A stretch of DNA of 64,000 bases from Coniochaeta sp. PMI_546. Lineage: Eukaryota; Ascomycota; Sordariomycetes; Coniochaetales; Coniochaetaceae. The stretch covers positions 2,538,606 to 2,602,605 of the forward strand of contig MU271144.1 of the NCBI GenBank assembly GCA_021432605.1, read 5' to 3'. Of the stretch, positions 11,175-21,799 are shown piece after piece. Positions within the stretch are counted from its first letter, which is position 1; each line of letters opens with the position of its first letter. Below the pieces are notes generated by a model that did not search any database, was not told the DNA's origin, and worked only from the letters and a program-made list of their open reading frames with translations. The translations under genes and the position numbers were made by a program.

Positions 11175-11614
11175 ATGTTTTCTACTTCAGAAGTCTGACG
11201 GAAACCTGAAAGTTAGTCTGCGAGCTTTCGGGACTTCGTTGAGAACCAGAAGTCTTCGTGGACGTAGTGTTTGGTTTGCGTCGCTCCTTCCATATCTCAC
11301 ACAAGACACGCCGCCCCTTCCACAGACGTATGAAGCTTCTGTCACCCAGACTTCCGCTCTACGGCGTCTTGGGGTAACTTGAGTAAGGCACCTTCTCTAT
11401 TCCCTGCAGTCAGCGAAGATAGACTCCTTCTAGACACTGCGGACAAGATCTGAATGCTTAGGTATTTGACCTGCAATTGTCAACTAAATGCTGGCTACCT
11501 TATCTTACTCGTGTTCTAATCTCCTTCCGAGGACGGCGGCCCGCCAAGAACCTTTGGCGACTCGCACCTGAGCTATATCCTTCACCAATACCCCCCTACC
11601 TGCCTGACCTTAAT
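11175..11614. other. Intergenic
   Basis: About 440 bp between the 3' end of the alcohol dehydrogenase and the start of the downstream unknown gene, both on the minus strand. No feature was recognised. Confidence 0.4.
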
Positions 11615-12871
11615 CTATTGAGGGATTCGCACGACGAAACGACCGACAATGTCACCGTGCTTGACTCTCTCAAAAAGCTCTCCCGTCGAGGAGAAGTCAA
11701 ATACCTCAACTTGCGGAATCACTTCCTTCCTTGCAGCAGAGGCAAGCAACTCTGCCATTTGTCTTTCCGTCCCCACATGACAACCTTTGATGACCAGGCC
11801 TGAATGAGGTCGTCAGCACTGCCTTAGCACGGTCGGCTTTCCATCCTATCTTATCTTACCTCACCTTTATATTCGAGGTCGGTCGGCGATATTGGGAGCC
11901 GGTAATCAAGTCCGGTGATCCCGGCACAGATCATAGTTCCAGTGACCCTAAGGTACTCCAATGCCTGATCGAAAGCTCCAGTTGCCGCTGGTACAACAAT
12001 AGCCGCAGCAGCCCCTTCCCCATGCGTCAACTCCATCACTCTCTTCACAACATCCTCTGTCTCGAAGTCGATGAAGAAGTCCGCTCCCAGGTCAAGACTC
12101 AGTTGCTTCTTCAGCGACCCGGTGTCAATAGCAATAATCTTCAGTCGTTTCTCAGCTCTAGTCCTAGCAGCCAGCTGCAGTCCCAAGTGTCCCAGGCCAC
12201 CACCGGATCCCGAAATCACAAGGGTACTGTTGTCAACAAGAGCATCATCGCACAACGACAGGGCTCCAGCCATGGTGATCCCGGCGCAAAGGAATGGCGC
12301 GGCATGAAAGGATGACAAGGGGTCCGGGATCGGCATCAAGTAATCCGCGTTTGCGACGACGTACTGCTGCATGGTCCCTGGTTTATCAGTGCCGGTGTTG
12401 CGCTGGTTCACACACCAATTGTCGCGTCCCGCTTTGCAGTTGTAGCAGTCACCACAAACGCTGTAAATCCAGCCCAGCCCGACTCGTTGGCCGAGAAGGG
12501 TCTCTGCAGCGCCGACACCGAGCTGCACAACCTCGCCCACGCCTTCGTGGCACGGGACTTCGTTGTAGTGAGGATTATTTCCCAGGTAAACGTAAATATC
12601 AGAGTAACTGCAAACGTAATGAGTGGTCGAAATCCGCATTCGGTACACTAAGGTAATGAAAGGTAGAACGGAGACACCTCACTAGGAAAAGACATGGGGC
12701 AGCTGCCGTGGCCAGATGATCTTACCATATCCCCGAGCATTCCATCTTGAGCAAGACCTCATCCTTCCCTGGTAGAGGAACAGGATAGTCATCACGAATT
12801 TCGATCCGTGCATTGGGACCAGGGTCTTTAATCAGAGCAGCGGTCTGGACTTTGGGGATTTTCGAGACCAT
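11615..12871 (-). CDS. Zinc-dependent alcohol dehydrogenase
   Basis: Three exons: 12871-12726, 12607-11865 and 11799-11615 (introns 118 and 65 bp). Phases agree and give 357 residues, the usual length for medium-chain Zn-ADHs. The structural zinc loop is complete (C-x2-C-x2-C-x7-C in CGDCYNCKAGRDNWC). Catalytic zinc ligands are visible as Cys in GIC and His-Glu in PCHEGVGEV. The nucleotide site is GSGGGLGHLG, followed by an Asp typical of NAD(H) preference (AIDTG). The residue after the catalytic Cys is Tyr (GICYSD), where yeast-type ADHs have His (CHSD). This position belongs to the proton relay in some ADHs, so kinetics or substrate range may differ. The C-terminal exon has the usual VGRFVV ending. 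Substrate is not predictable beyond primary or secondary alcohols. Confidence 0.9.
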
Positions 12872-13616
12872 CTTGGAAAGACTAAGACAGGAAGACGCGA
12901 AAGAGGGTAGACTATGAGCGAAGAAGAATAGAAGGCACTAGACAGAAACTTGAGGATGAATTGGTGGCCTTCTAATGGAACCTGGTCCTAGTACACACTG
13001 ATGGATAAGTGTTAGCTGGTGACAATGCAGCACTACGTTTTAAATAAAGGCTCTTTGTTCTCTAATCACACAAGGATTTCAAATACATCAGTAAAAGAAA
13101 ACTCCCATCCTGCCTTATTATGCTGTGGATCCATGATTCCGTGCAGATGCGAAGCCCGGGGTACGCCCGTCCAAGACAGACATATCTCGGATCCGGTGGT
13201 GTCACAGTAACCATTCCCGGAACCGAAGTCAAAAAATGAATGGCGCCCTTCGGCTGTGCTTGTAGATCCGCACCAAGGGACTTACACACCTAGAATCTCA
13301 GATTCTGGAAAGATCCTATCGAGATTACTGAGCAACCGATCCTGCAACCAGTCCTACAAGCAAACCACAATACAATCGAAAGTACTGAGGTGCTGACTCG
13401 CAGCGCGTATATGTTCACGTATATCGATAACGCAAAGTTGCAACCCAAAGTGAGAGGATATATGCCTGAGTCTTGCTTCTATCATGGTGTTCGAATCCAA
13501 GCTATTATTTTCCATCATTCAGGTAACGCCGTGCTCAGTGCAATAGCTGGGCTCGAGAAGAGCTTATCAGCAAGAGCATCAAGTCCTGTTTTATCGATAT
13601 CGGCTGGATGCAGTGT
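12872..13616. other. Intergenic upstream of alcohol dehydrogenase
   Basis: This holds the alcohol dehydrogenase promoter and the 3' flank of the Zn2Cys6 gene. No separate gene or repeat was recognised. Confidence 0.4.
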
Positions 13617-16020
13617 TTAGAGCGAAGAGGCCTCATTCGTGCCTACGATATCACAACCTGACCCCTTGGAGGTCGCACCGCCATCGACTAGACCTATGTG
13701 GTATATATCATTGACACTGTGTCGAAGTCCCTTCTCTCTCGGGGTGGCGAGTGTTGCAGAGGCCATGCCGAGCGGCACACTTGAGTCTGTACCAGGAGGG
13801 TGCATGCTCTGCCTTAACTTGTGATGAAGAGACTTCTTTGCCCTTTGTACCGAGCTCAAGGATTGGGGCAGGGCGTCCAACGCGTCCAACGCGATCCGAC
13901 ATGAGCTTTCGAAAGCGTCGTGTGAGATCTCCCCGCGCTCTAGGTAGACGAGCAGAACGTCAGAGGCAAGCTGTAACGAGGCAAGGACATGGTGCGGGTA
14001 GGGATCTATGCTGATCAATGAGACGTGCGTTCCGCTCTTGTCGAAAGCGACGTTGCAGCCGAGACCAAAGCTGACTGTGCTGAAAATGGTGTGAACGGCT
14101 TCGCGGCGGACGGACTCGAAGTCCGGGACGATATCCAGCCGCTTGATGGACGAGACCAGGCTGCATAGAAGCAACAGTCCCATGTGGTAGTGCAATTGGA
14201 GAAGATCCACAAAATGTTAGCATGCAGGGTGACTTTCTGTGACGATCATGTCAAGTAGAACCCCAAACTTACAGTAACATAACCGGGCATCCTTGCTAAG
14301 AAACAAAATGTGTCTCTCGCAAACGGCGAGGAGGGGCCGGAAGGTTCCATCAAAGCGTTCCAATCCCTCCCGGACAAGCGCTTGTAATCTTGCGATGACC
14401 GACTGCTCGTGTCCATTGTTGATCGCCTCTCGCAACGCTCCAATGACCTTCCAGAGGTAGCCTTTCCAAGTGGATGCTCGATGGACAATGAATAGAGCAG
14501 TTTGGCTGGTCGGGACAAACCCGTTCTGTCGCCACGCTTCCGTACTCTCGTGAAACAGTTGCACGCGAGCTTTCATGAGACGGATAACAGGTTCGTCCTC
14601 AAAACCGAAGACTCCGCTGATCAGAATGGACGGGCTGCCTCTCGTCATCGATGCCGAGATATCGAACACCACGGCGGCCCAGTACATCATATTCTCAGCA
14701 TGGATGAAGTCTTCGATGAAGCTTTGGCGGTCTCCATCAGCTTGTCGTTGGGCTTGTTCGGCGGAAGGGGATAGACCTGTCCCAGAAAACGATAGATCTT
14801 GTCGTTTCACTCGCAGCCTGTGAATTTGGCGAAGGGCCATGTCAACGCTTACCTCCCCGGCCACCCGAACAGTGTTTTCATCCACAAGAACCCCTTGGTA
14901 GGTTGGTGTAAGTCCAAATAAATACAAAGCCAGGACGGATTGGTAGCTCAGCTTATCAAAGATGGACATGACCCTGGTTCTGGCATTCTGCCAGAGACGA
15001 TCACCGAGTGACATTAGCTCCTGGCAATCCACTCCCTCATCCGTCACCAAAGGTAACCAGCGGAGGGAGAATGCGTGCACCGAGGCGATGAGCGCCAGCT
15101 TGACGGAGCGATCACATCTCGGACAGGCGTGACTAGTCGGAACGGCGTCGTTGGTTGCAGTGTAGATGGTCCCGCAAACGCAATTCGCCCAATCCAGCGA
15201 CACCACCAGTTGTAGAACTGTTAAGCCGGACATCTGTCTTCAAGTTAGCAAGCGGAACAGACGGGCACGTTGAACACGGGGTCAATTCACGTGTGCAGGG
15301 ACAGGGTAGGGACTGCAGTCGGGGCCGGTCCAGAGAGCAAGGACGGGCTCGAATATGTCGGTAAAAATAGCCCAGAGCTTGTTGTGAAGTGCCATCGACT
15401 CGGCTCGTCGTGATATTTCGACGTCTGGCGTCAACCTATTACGTTGAGCATGGATATCTAGCCTCTTGGTGAAGCTTAAGGAGGCGTCTAGACATACCGT
15501 GTATAGGAACCGACTTCTACTCTTCAGTTCGGACTGTTGCATGGGGCCGGGCTGCATCAGAGGACTCGGAGCTACTACTTGTCCTGGCAGTTACGGCCTG
15601 GCGTTGGCGTGGAGCAAAGCGACCAGAGGCCTGGCGAGTACTGAGCCTATCACCTTCCTTTGCCACGGTTATGGACGTGTTGCCGCTGTTCCGAATCCAC
15701 TGAGACGAGGCAACCAAGAGTTATGAGTCAATACTTTCGAGGCCGGACCAGACAGGCACGACCAACCTGGAAGGCTCGGTGCACTGTCGAGGATCTAGAC
15801 GTACCTCATACGTGCAGGGGACGTTTCGTCTCGAGCATCTAGTGCAGGTGACGCGGGATGACTCTGTATCGGCTCCGAGACTGCCAGTCAATGTCTGCCG
15901 CCGCTCTTGTGCCCGAAGTAGCTTGGAAGCGTCGCAAGCCACGCGCGATTTGCGACAAAGGTCGCAACTGGAGAACTGGCGCCTACGAGAGTGCACGGTT
16001 CCGATATTGTTCTGGACCAT
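13617..16020 (-). CDS. Zn(II)2Cys6 transcription factor
   Basis: Four exons are proposed: 16020-15735, 15583-15291, 15233-14273 and 14209-13617 (about 710 residues). The N-terminus has a binuclear zinc cluster: C-x2-C-x6-C, then a long 29-residue linker, then C-x2-C-x6-C (CDLCRKSRVAC and CTRCSRRNVPC). The central part resembles the fungal regulator middle region (SRSRFLYT, LWAIFTDIFEPVLALWTGP, LDPYPHH-like SIDPYPHHVLASLQLASDVLL). The first intron (15734-15584) is inferred from phase. The last junction is odd: donor GTAAGT at 14272 and a GCTAAC branch site are clear, but no AG fits the frame. The join used here would end in TG. It sits upstream of the zinc alcohol dehydrogenase on the same strand, so it may regulate it, which is inference only. 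Confidence 0.72.
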
Positions 16021-16532
16021 GGCTGAGGACAACGATCCTTCTTTCGGGCGCACGGAGGCGGGAATGCTTGACAACGCGGCGGATGTGATCGTCACATTGT
16101 AGTGATGCCACAAATAAGATTTGTCTGACAGGGTATTGTGGAGGCTTACTCATGCAACCCCTATGTGTTGGACTAAGGTAGGCCAAATGATTTAAGTCTA
16201 GCTTGCTCCATTCCACTGATTCTAAAGTTACATTGGAGAAGGCCAGGGGCGTCGGAACCGATGAAAGCATCGGATCCGTGATCATTATAGTCAACCTGCA
16301 TCAGCATTGCATCTTCTCACCACCTGTTCGGAACCGCCCAACAGGCTTCCATCCTGCTCACTAACCCAAAAAGAGGGTCTTTATGTTCGAGGCAGGTTTA
16401 ATACAGATGCCTGTATGAAGCGCATATATATAACATGGCTGTTATCGAGGGCCCCCTTGCCCCTGTCAGTGCCAATCTCGAAGACAATCTCTCGGTCTCT
16501 TGCCAGTTAGTTGATCTTCGATCACCTCGACC
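16021..16532. other. Divergent promoter region
   Basis: This lies between the Zn2Cys6 gene (minus strand) and the alpha/beta hydrolase (plus strand). It contains a TATA-like element described separately. Confidence 0.4.
16425..16433 (+). promoter_or_regulatory. TATA-like element
   Basis: TATATATAA lies about 100 bp upstream of the ATG of the alpha/beta hydrolase at 16533, a plausible core-promoter distance in ascomycetes. This is pattern only. Confidence 0.4.
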
Positions 16533-17633
16533 ATGTCTGCACATCCTACCTCCCGATCTTTCGACGAATGGTCTTCGATTCGCATCCAGACTGCAGATAC
16601 AAGTCTCTTCGCCCGCTATGACGGCACAGGCCCGGCTGTTCTGCTCCTACACGGATGCCCGCAGCACTCTGTATGTCGCCTCTGCCCCATTACTCGAGCC
16701 TTGGAAGCCTCGAAAACTTCGTGGCTTTGTTCTGAGAGCCTGCTAATATGCTTCAGCTTATGTGGCACAAAGTAGGCCCGTTGCTTGCCTCCAAATACAC
16801 AGTCATCGCCCCCGATCTTCCCGGCATGGGCCAGTCCACCTTGAGCAAATCAGGAAATTACACCTCCTCTGCTGCTGCCGAGGCGATTATGGCCCTGCTC
16901 GATTTCCTAAAGATCGAGAAAGCCGCCATATTCGGCTACGACAAGGGCGCTTCCGTTGGCTCGGTGCTCGCTTGGAAGTACGCACACCGCGTGAGCTCCT
17001 TGGCTGTAGGCGAGTATGCCCTTCCGGCATACGGACACGAGACCATTCAAAATCCGGATCCAGCGAGGGACATCTACGGGCATTGGCACTTGGCGCTATT
17101 CACGATTCCCGAGGCCGCCGAGTTTCTCACTCGCGGGCGCGAAAAGGAGTTCCTCAACTGGTATTTCTGGCACAGCTCGTATTCTGCCGGCGCCACGATA
17201 TCACTTGAGCATGTGGAGCGATATGCCGCCGCATTGTCGAAGCCAGGATACCTACGAGCCATGACGGAGTTCCTCAACGGCAACATCTGGCGCGAGATTG
17301 AGTACTTCAAACCACTGAGGGACAACCCAATTCCATTTCCCCTGACTGTACTCTGGGGCGAGGCCAGCTTGGTGCCTAAGGAGGTAAGTCAGAGTCTATG
17401 GGGACCTACAGCGACTTCGGTTAGCACCGAATACGTCCCCAAGGCTGGACACTGGCTTGGTAAGTACATATTACTCTTTTTACTCAAAGGGGATACAGTT
17501 TACTAACAATGGAATAGCGGATGAAAATCCAGCTTGGTTAGCGAGGTTCATTGACCGAAACATAGCTAGCTCTTCTCTTGGACCTTCTGTGGTTGATTTA
17601 AGCTATCTGGAAGATCGAGTCACTGTGATCTAG
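16533..17633 (+). CDS. Alpha/beta hydrolase, haloacetate dehalogenase / epoxide hydrolase type
   Basis: Three exons: 16533-16670, 16757-17459 and 17518-17633, all phases consistent, 318 residues. The oxyanion-hole block is HGCPQ. The nucleophile elbow is GYDKG, with Asp as nucleophile, as in soluble epoxide hydrolases and fluoroacetate dehalogenases. An LWGE turn precedes the acid region, and the catalytic His is in AGHWL near the end. An Asp nucleophile predicts a covalent alkyl-enzyme mechanism on epoxides or haloacids rather than ester hydrolysis. There is no signal peptide, so it is probably cytosolic. It is convergent with a second, EHN-type epoxide hydrolase 215 bp downstream. Substrate is not resolved. 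Confidence 0.85.
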
Positions 17634-17848
17634 ACACAGATATCGAGGAACTATAAACTTGATATATTTGCTTTTGGGACTTGATCTCTTCAACTATTGA
17701 CACGGAGCTGCTATAATCATCGAAAGGGCACTTTCTCGCACCGTTGAACGAGCTTGGACTTACCCTCCAACGATACCATCAAACTCCCATTGCCGGCCAG
17801 CTTCCAATAAAGCACAGTGACAAGCAAACAGGCAAAAAGCCATTATAG

Positions 17849-19072
17849 CTATAACTTCGAAACTAACTTCTTCGCAACACCACTCGCCCCTCCACCCTCC
17901 CCAAACATCTCTTTTAAATCCTCGGCCAGCTTCTCCGGCCGCTCATGAGCAGCGAAATGGCCACCATCCTCGTGAAACCGCTCAAACACAACCGGCCCCA
18001 GCGTCCTCCCCCACAACTTGGGCGGCAGGACCAGATCCTTCGGGAAATAACTCAACCCCAGCTTAACCTGCGAGTTGTACTCGAAAATCCTCTTGGTAAA
18101 CTCAGGATCAGCATGCGTATTCTCGTAATAGATCCTCACGCTCGCCGCCGGTCCAGCAGCGCTAAACTGGTAGACACTGATCCACTCGAGGATCTCGTCG
18201 TCGGTCCAGGGGTAGGCATCGGTCCAGTCGTGCAGCTTCTCGTAGATCCACGCCAGCAGCGCGACGGGCGAGTCGGCCAGGGCGAAGCCCAGCGTGGCCG
18301 GCTTGGTGCTCTGCTCGAGGTTGTACCCGAACCCTTCCTGCTGGAACCACCGGGTGCGCTCCAGCCCGGCCTTTTCTTGCTCCGTGTAAGGGCTCAGGCT
18401 GTGCTGCAGGTAGAGCAGGGGGGAGGTCGTCGGGGAGGGCGGGTCGCGGACCCGGATGAAGTTTAGGTGAGAGGCGAGGCAGTGCGTGGGGTAGAGCAGC
18501 CCGACCATGCGGGTGATGGCGAAGCCCCAGTCGCCCCCTTGCGTGGCGTAGTGGACGTAGCCTAACTGCTGCATCAGCTTGTGGCAGGTCTCGGCGTACT
18601 GGGGGATGGAGAAGCCGGGCTTGGTGGGTGCGGAGGAGAAGCCGAAGTTGGGGAGGGAGGCGGCGACGACGTGGAAGGTTGGCCCTGACCCTGATGGATT
18701 GGTGAGGAGGGGGAGGATCTTGATTACTTCGAGGAAGGAGCCTGGCCAGCCGTGGCAGAAGAGCAGGGGGATGCTGTCCCGGTTTGGGGATTTCTGGTGC
18801 AGGAAGTGGATCTGCAGGTCGCCGAAGCCGTCGACCGGGATGGTGGTGGTGAACTGGGGGAGTTGATTGAGCTTGCGCTCGTGGACGCGCCAGTCGAAGT
18901 CATTCTGCCATTTCTTGGCGAGTCGCTTGATGTCGGCCAGGGGAGCGCCGTAGTTCCAGTCGTTGGAGAAGGATACTTCGTCGGGCCAGGTTGTGAGTTC
19001 GAGCTTGTCATTTAGGCGCTTGATGGCCGAGTCTGGCACTGCGATCTTGAAAGGCTTGATTGTTGTAGTCAT
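17849..19072 (-). CDS. Epoxide hydrolase with EHN N-terminal domain
   Basis: A single exon of 407 residues, the normal length for microsomal-type epoxide hydrolases of fungi. The N-terminal 110 residues are the EHN domain (PFKIAVPDSAIKRLNDKLELTTWP, then a WNYGAPLADIKRLAKKW segment). The alpha/beta-hydrolase core follows: HGWPGSFLEV (oxyanion hole), GGDWG (Asp nucleophile), a Tyr-containing lid, and GGHFAAHERPE with the catalytic His. No N-terminal membrane anchor is visible, unlike mammalian EPHX1, so a cytosolic enzyme is likely. It hydrates epoxides to diols; candidate roles are detoxification or tailoring of metabolites. It is divergent from the phosphatase-like gene and convergent with the other hydrolase. 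Confidence 0.92.
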   Translation of the reverse strand: MTTTIKPFKIAVPDSAIKRLNDKLELTTWPDEVSFSNDWNYGAPLADIKRLAKKWQNDFDWRVHERKLNQLPQFTTTIPVDGFGDLQIHFLHQKSPNRDSIPLLFCHGWPGSFLEVIKILPLLTNPSGSGPTFHVVAASLPNFGFSSAPTKPGFSIPQYAETCHKLMQQLGYVHYATQGGDWGFAITRMVGLLYPTHCLASHLNFIRVRDPPSPTTSPLLYLQHSLSPYTEQEKAGLERTRWFQQEGFGYNLEQSTKPATLGFALADSPVALLAWIYEKLHDWTDAYPWTDDEILEWISVYQFSAAGPAASVRIYYENTHADPEFTKRIFEYNSQVKLGLSYFPKDLVLPPKLWGRTLGPVVFERFHEDGGHFAAHERPEKLAEDLKEMFGEGGGASGVAKKLVSKL

Positions 19073-19642
19073 GATCGTGATAAACTTGCGGTAATTGCCG
19101 TTATTTTATCTTCTTAAATCTCTGATCCTATTGTATCTGAATCAACGTGTCCAAGATTGGAAGCGCCTGGCGTTCTCTGGCATTTATATGTCCGATCTTG
19201 GAGAACATGAAATGTAAGTTTTCAGGTCGCAAAGCTTCTACTCTTAAATACAGACAAACGTGCGATGGGTTCTCAGTAATGCGATATTACAGTTGAGGTC
19301 ATCATCTGACGTTAAGGGGGTTAGGGGTTTGGATGACGTTTGATGGCACTGGTATAGCAATTGTACTGAGGCCCAGGATGAGTTAGTATGAAGGTATAAG
19401 TCATCCAAAGGCGCAGCACATGCACGCCTTATGCATTCCCCACAGCCACCTCGCCGTTACATCCCAAATCGCAGATGGTGGCATTTCGCGCAGCTCGCGC
19501 CTTTTTAGGGCTGATCGCTGCCTGCAGGAGGATCGGCAATCCTTTAGGGCGCGCCGTCGTCGTTTCGATTTCCTGCTTCCGCTTCCCCGCTTCTCCAAAA
19601 CCCCCAAGGCTTATCGCGATCCGGAACCGGTGAGTTCAGACG
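19073..19642. other. Divergent promoter region
   Basis: 570 bp between the epoxide hydrolase (minus strand) and the phosphatase-like gene (plus strand). No gene or repeat was seen. Confidence 0.4.
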
Positions 19643-21292
19643 ATGGCGTTATCCCTCGATACCATCATTACCGTGGCCAACTTAGTCAGAGGGGCGGTCG
19701 ACATATACAACCGCATCAATGACTGGCCCGACCAGATGAAGAAGTTGGGCCGGCGCATGGAGAACCTGAATGTCTACCTAACCGAGATGGAGGAGATCGT
19801 GGCCAAGAAGTCAAATAGTGCCTTTGTCAGGCTGTTCTCAAAGCAAAAGGAGCATCTCGGCCTCCTACTCCAGGACATCCGCAAGGACACGGAGAGCATC
19901 AAGGCACTCTTCCACAAATGGGAGAATGACATTGGCCCGCTGGGCTTCCAGTTTCGCTTCAAGACCATAACGCAGGCATATTTCGCGCTGGGTAGCAGCT
20001 CGGACAAGATTGCGGCCCTGATAGAGGATCTGAATGAGCATCGGCAGGGGATCCGCGACTTTCTCACCCTCATGGGGTTCAAGGCAGTCGTCTTGATTGG
20101 GGAGCGCCAGAGCGCAACAGTCGCGCCGACCCCAGTACTGGGCCCACCGCCCAAAGCTCCGGTAGCCGCCAAAAAGAACGATGGGAAGGAGGACAAGAAC
20201 AAACGAAAACCCTCCCCGTCGCCGTCGCCGGCGCCTCCCAGGAGAGACCTCAAGATCGTGTTCGTTGATCCTGGAAATATCGCAAGAAGCGTTGTCGCAG
20301 AGGCACTAGGCAAACTAATAGGCGAGTGGACGAAAGTAACTAATGGTGACTGGCGAATCCGGACCATCCACTCCGCGGGAATCCTCGTCAAGGATAAGAA
20401 TGACATTCCCGAAATCGAGTCGCTGAGGCGGGAGGTTGCATGTGGCCAAAGTCCCGGTAGATTGGCATTGGACGCCGTCTTTGACAACAAGAACTTTGAC
20501 TTTCCCGCCAAGAAGGATATCCACATCTCAATGCTGAAGAAGAGGTCGAATGGTATCAAGAAGGACTTGTTCAAACTCTACGACTTCGTCCTCGTGTTCA
20601 GTTCGCGCGACCACGAGAATATGCTCAAGGTCAAATCTGCCCTCATCGAAAGGGATGGGGCGAAAGAGGTGACGGCTAAGGGCAAGGGCCGCATCCTGCA
20701 CCTGGGGAGCTATCTGACCCTGGACGGCATTCCGAGAGAGATCGACGATCCGTGCAAGAGCAGTAAAGCGCCCGTCACCCGGGCTGACTGGAACTGGAAG
20801 GCGGCGCAGATTAAACTCGCCATCAAGGAGTTCCTGAAGCAGGAGATGCAGTGGAAGCAGCCGGCGCAAAAGGCCTCGGAGACGCGGCTAGACAACGTGG
20901 TGCTGTTGAAGCAGGATACGAAGTGGAACCAGCCGCTGCTCAAGGTTGAGGTAAAGAAAATTATGGACAAAAAGGATGTCGATAAGAAGGACATCCAGAA
21001 AAAGGCCGGTAACACAGTGGACGTGGTGCAGAAAGGCACCGAGGGCAAGCCGGAAGGGAAGAAGGGCCAGAAGAACGACACGGGTAAGGCCGTTGGAGAT
21101 AAGGGCGAGACGAAGAAACCTGCCGAGACGAAGCCTGCTGAAAAGAAACCAGCCGTGAACAAGACGGCCGAGAAGAAAGCAGTGGACAAGAAGCCGGCTG
21201 AGAAGAAGGGGGACGAGAAACCGGCCGCCCCGAAGAAGCCGGACGAGAAGAAGTCACCAGAGAAGAAAGAGGCCAAAGTTCAAGCAAAGTAA
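19643..21292 (+). CDS. Coiled-coil / inactive low-molecular-weight PTP-like / Lys-rich protein
   Basis: A single exon of 549 residues with three parts. Residues 1-150 are helical and resemble N-terminal segments of fungal STAND-type proteins (VANLVRGAVDIYNRINDWPDQ). Residues 160-200 are a Pro/Lys linker. Residues about 202-400 match the low-molecular-weight protein tyrosine phosphatase fold: a P-loop-like VDPGNIARS (209-216), HSAG, a KKDLFKLYDFVLVF strand, LGSY and an IDDP loop. In active enzymes the loop is C-x5-R-S and the DP loop supplies the acid. Here the nucleophilic Cys is Asp209 and the second Cys is Ala214. Arg215 and the acidic Asp remain. The protein is therefore likely a pseudophosphatase that binds but does not hydrolyse phosphotyrosine. 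Residues about 440-549 are Lys/Glu/Pro repeats (variants of KKPAEK), probably disordered and basic. Confidence 0.75.
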   Translation: MALSLDTIITVANLVRGAVDIYNRINDWPDQMKKLGRRMENLNVYLTEMEEIVAKKSNSAFVRLFSKQKEHLGLLLQDIRKDTESIKALFHKWENDIGPLGFQFRFKTITQAYFALGSSSDKIAALIEDLNEHRQGIRDFLTLMGFKAVVLIGERQSATVAPTPVLGPPPKAPVAAKKNDGKEDKNKRKPSPSPSPAPPRRDLKIVFVDPGNIARSVVAEALGKLIGEWTKVTNGDWRIRTIHSAGILVKDKNDIPEIESLRREVACGQSPGRLALDAVFDNKNFDFPAKKDIHISMLKKRSNGIKKDLFKLYDFVLVFSSRDHENMLKVKSALIERDGAKEVTAKGKGRILHLGSYLTLDGIPREIDDPCKSSKAPVTRADWNWKAAQIKLAIKEFLKQEMQWKQPAQKASETRLDNVVLLKQDTKWNQPLLKVEVKKIMDKKDVDKKDIQKKAGNTVDVVQKGTEGKPEGKKGQKNDTGKAVGDKGETKKPAETKPAEKKPAVNKTAEKKAVDKKPAEKKGDEKPAAPKKPDEKKSPEKKEAKVQAK

Positions 21293-21799
21293 AAGCTGTA
21301 TAGAGTCTATTCTAGCTCTCTACCACATCGCCGCCTGAAAAGTGCTTGAGCAGCATCACCAAACGCAAGCTCACCCACCCGCCCAGTCTTTCCAGACGCT
21401 GTGCGCTGGTAATCCGGGTACCGGATAGGACGACCCGGCTCTTCTAACCACGTCGAGCTTTATGTCCTGAAAGGATACTTTTGGAAAAATGCTGCTCTTC
21501 ACTCCGCCTGGAAGCGGTGCCTCGTCCCATCTCGACGTGCCGGCACTTTAGCGGCTACCACTCCAGAAACGCAGTCCGCGAATCGGCATTGTCCTGTCGG
21601 GTTCCTTCTTCGTGCTCAGCTGTGGATGAGGCCCAACATATGGAGTCAGGATATTCATGGCTTTTTTAGGTAAGCTCGACTCCGCTGGTGGCCTCTAGCT
21701 CAATATTGCCCGGTCCACCGCTCGGTATTGTAGGTGTTGATGCTTGCGCGGAATGAATTGATACCGGTATCAATATCAGTCTGCATGTTGCCATCCATA
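21293..21799. other. Intergenic
   Basis: 3' flank between two convergent genes. No feature was recognised. Confidence 0.4.

Noticed and set aside
20710-21276. Long minus-strand frame rich in Phe and Ser opposite the Lys-rich tail
   Set aside because: It is the shadow of the AAG/GAG repeats of the plus-strand gene.
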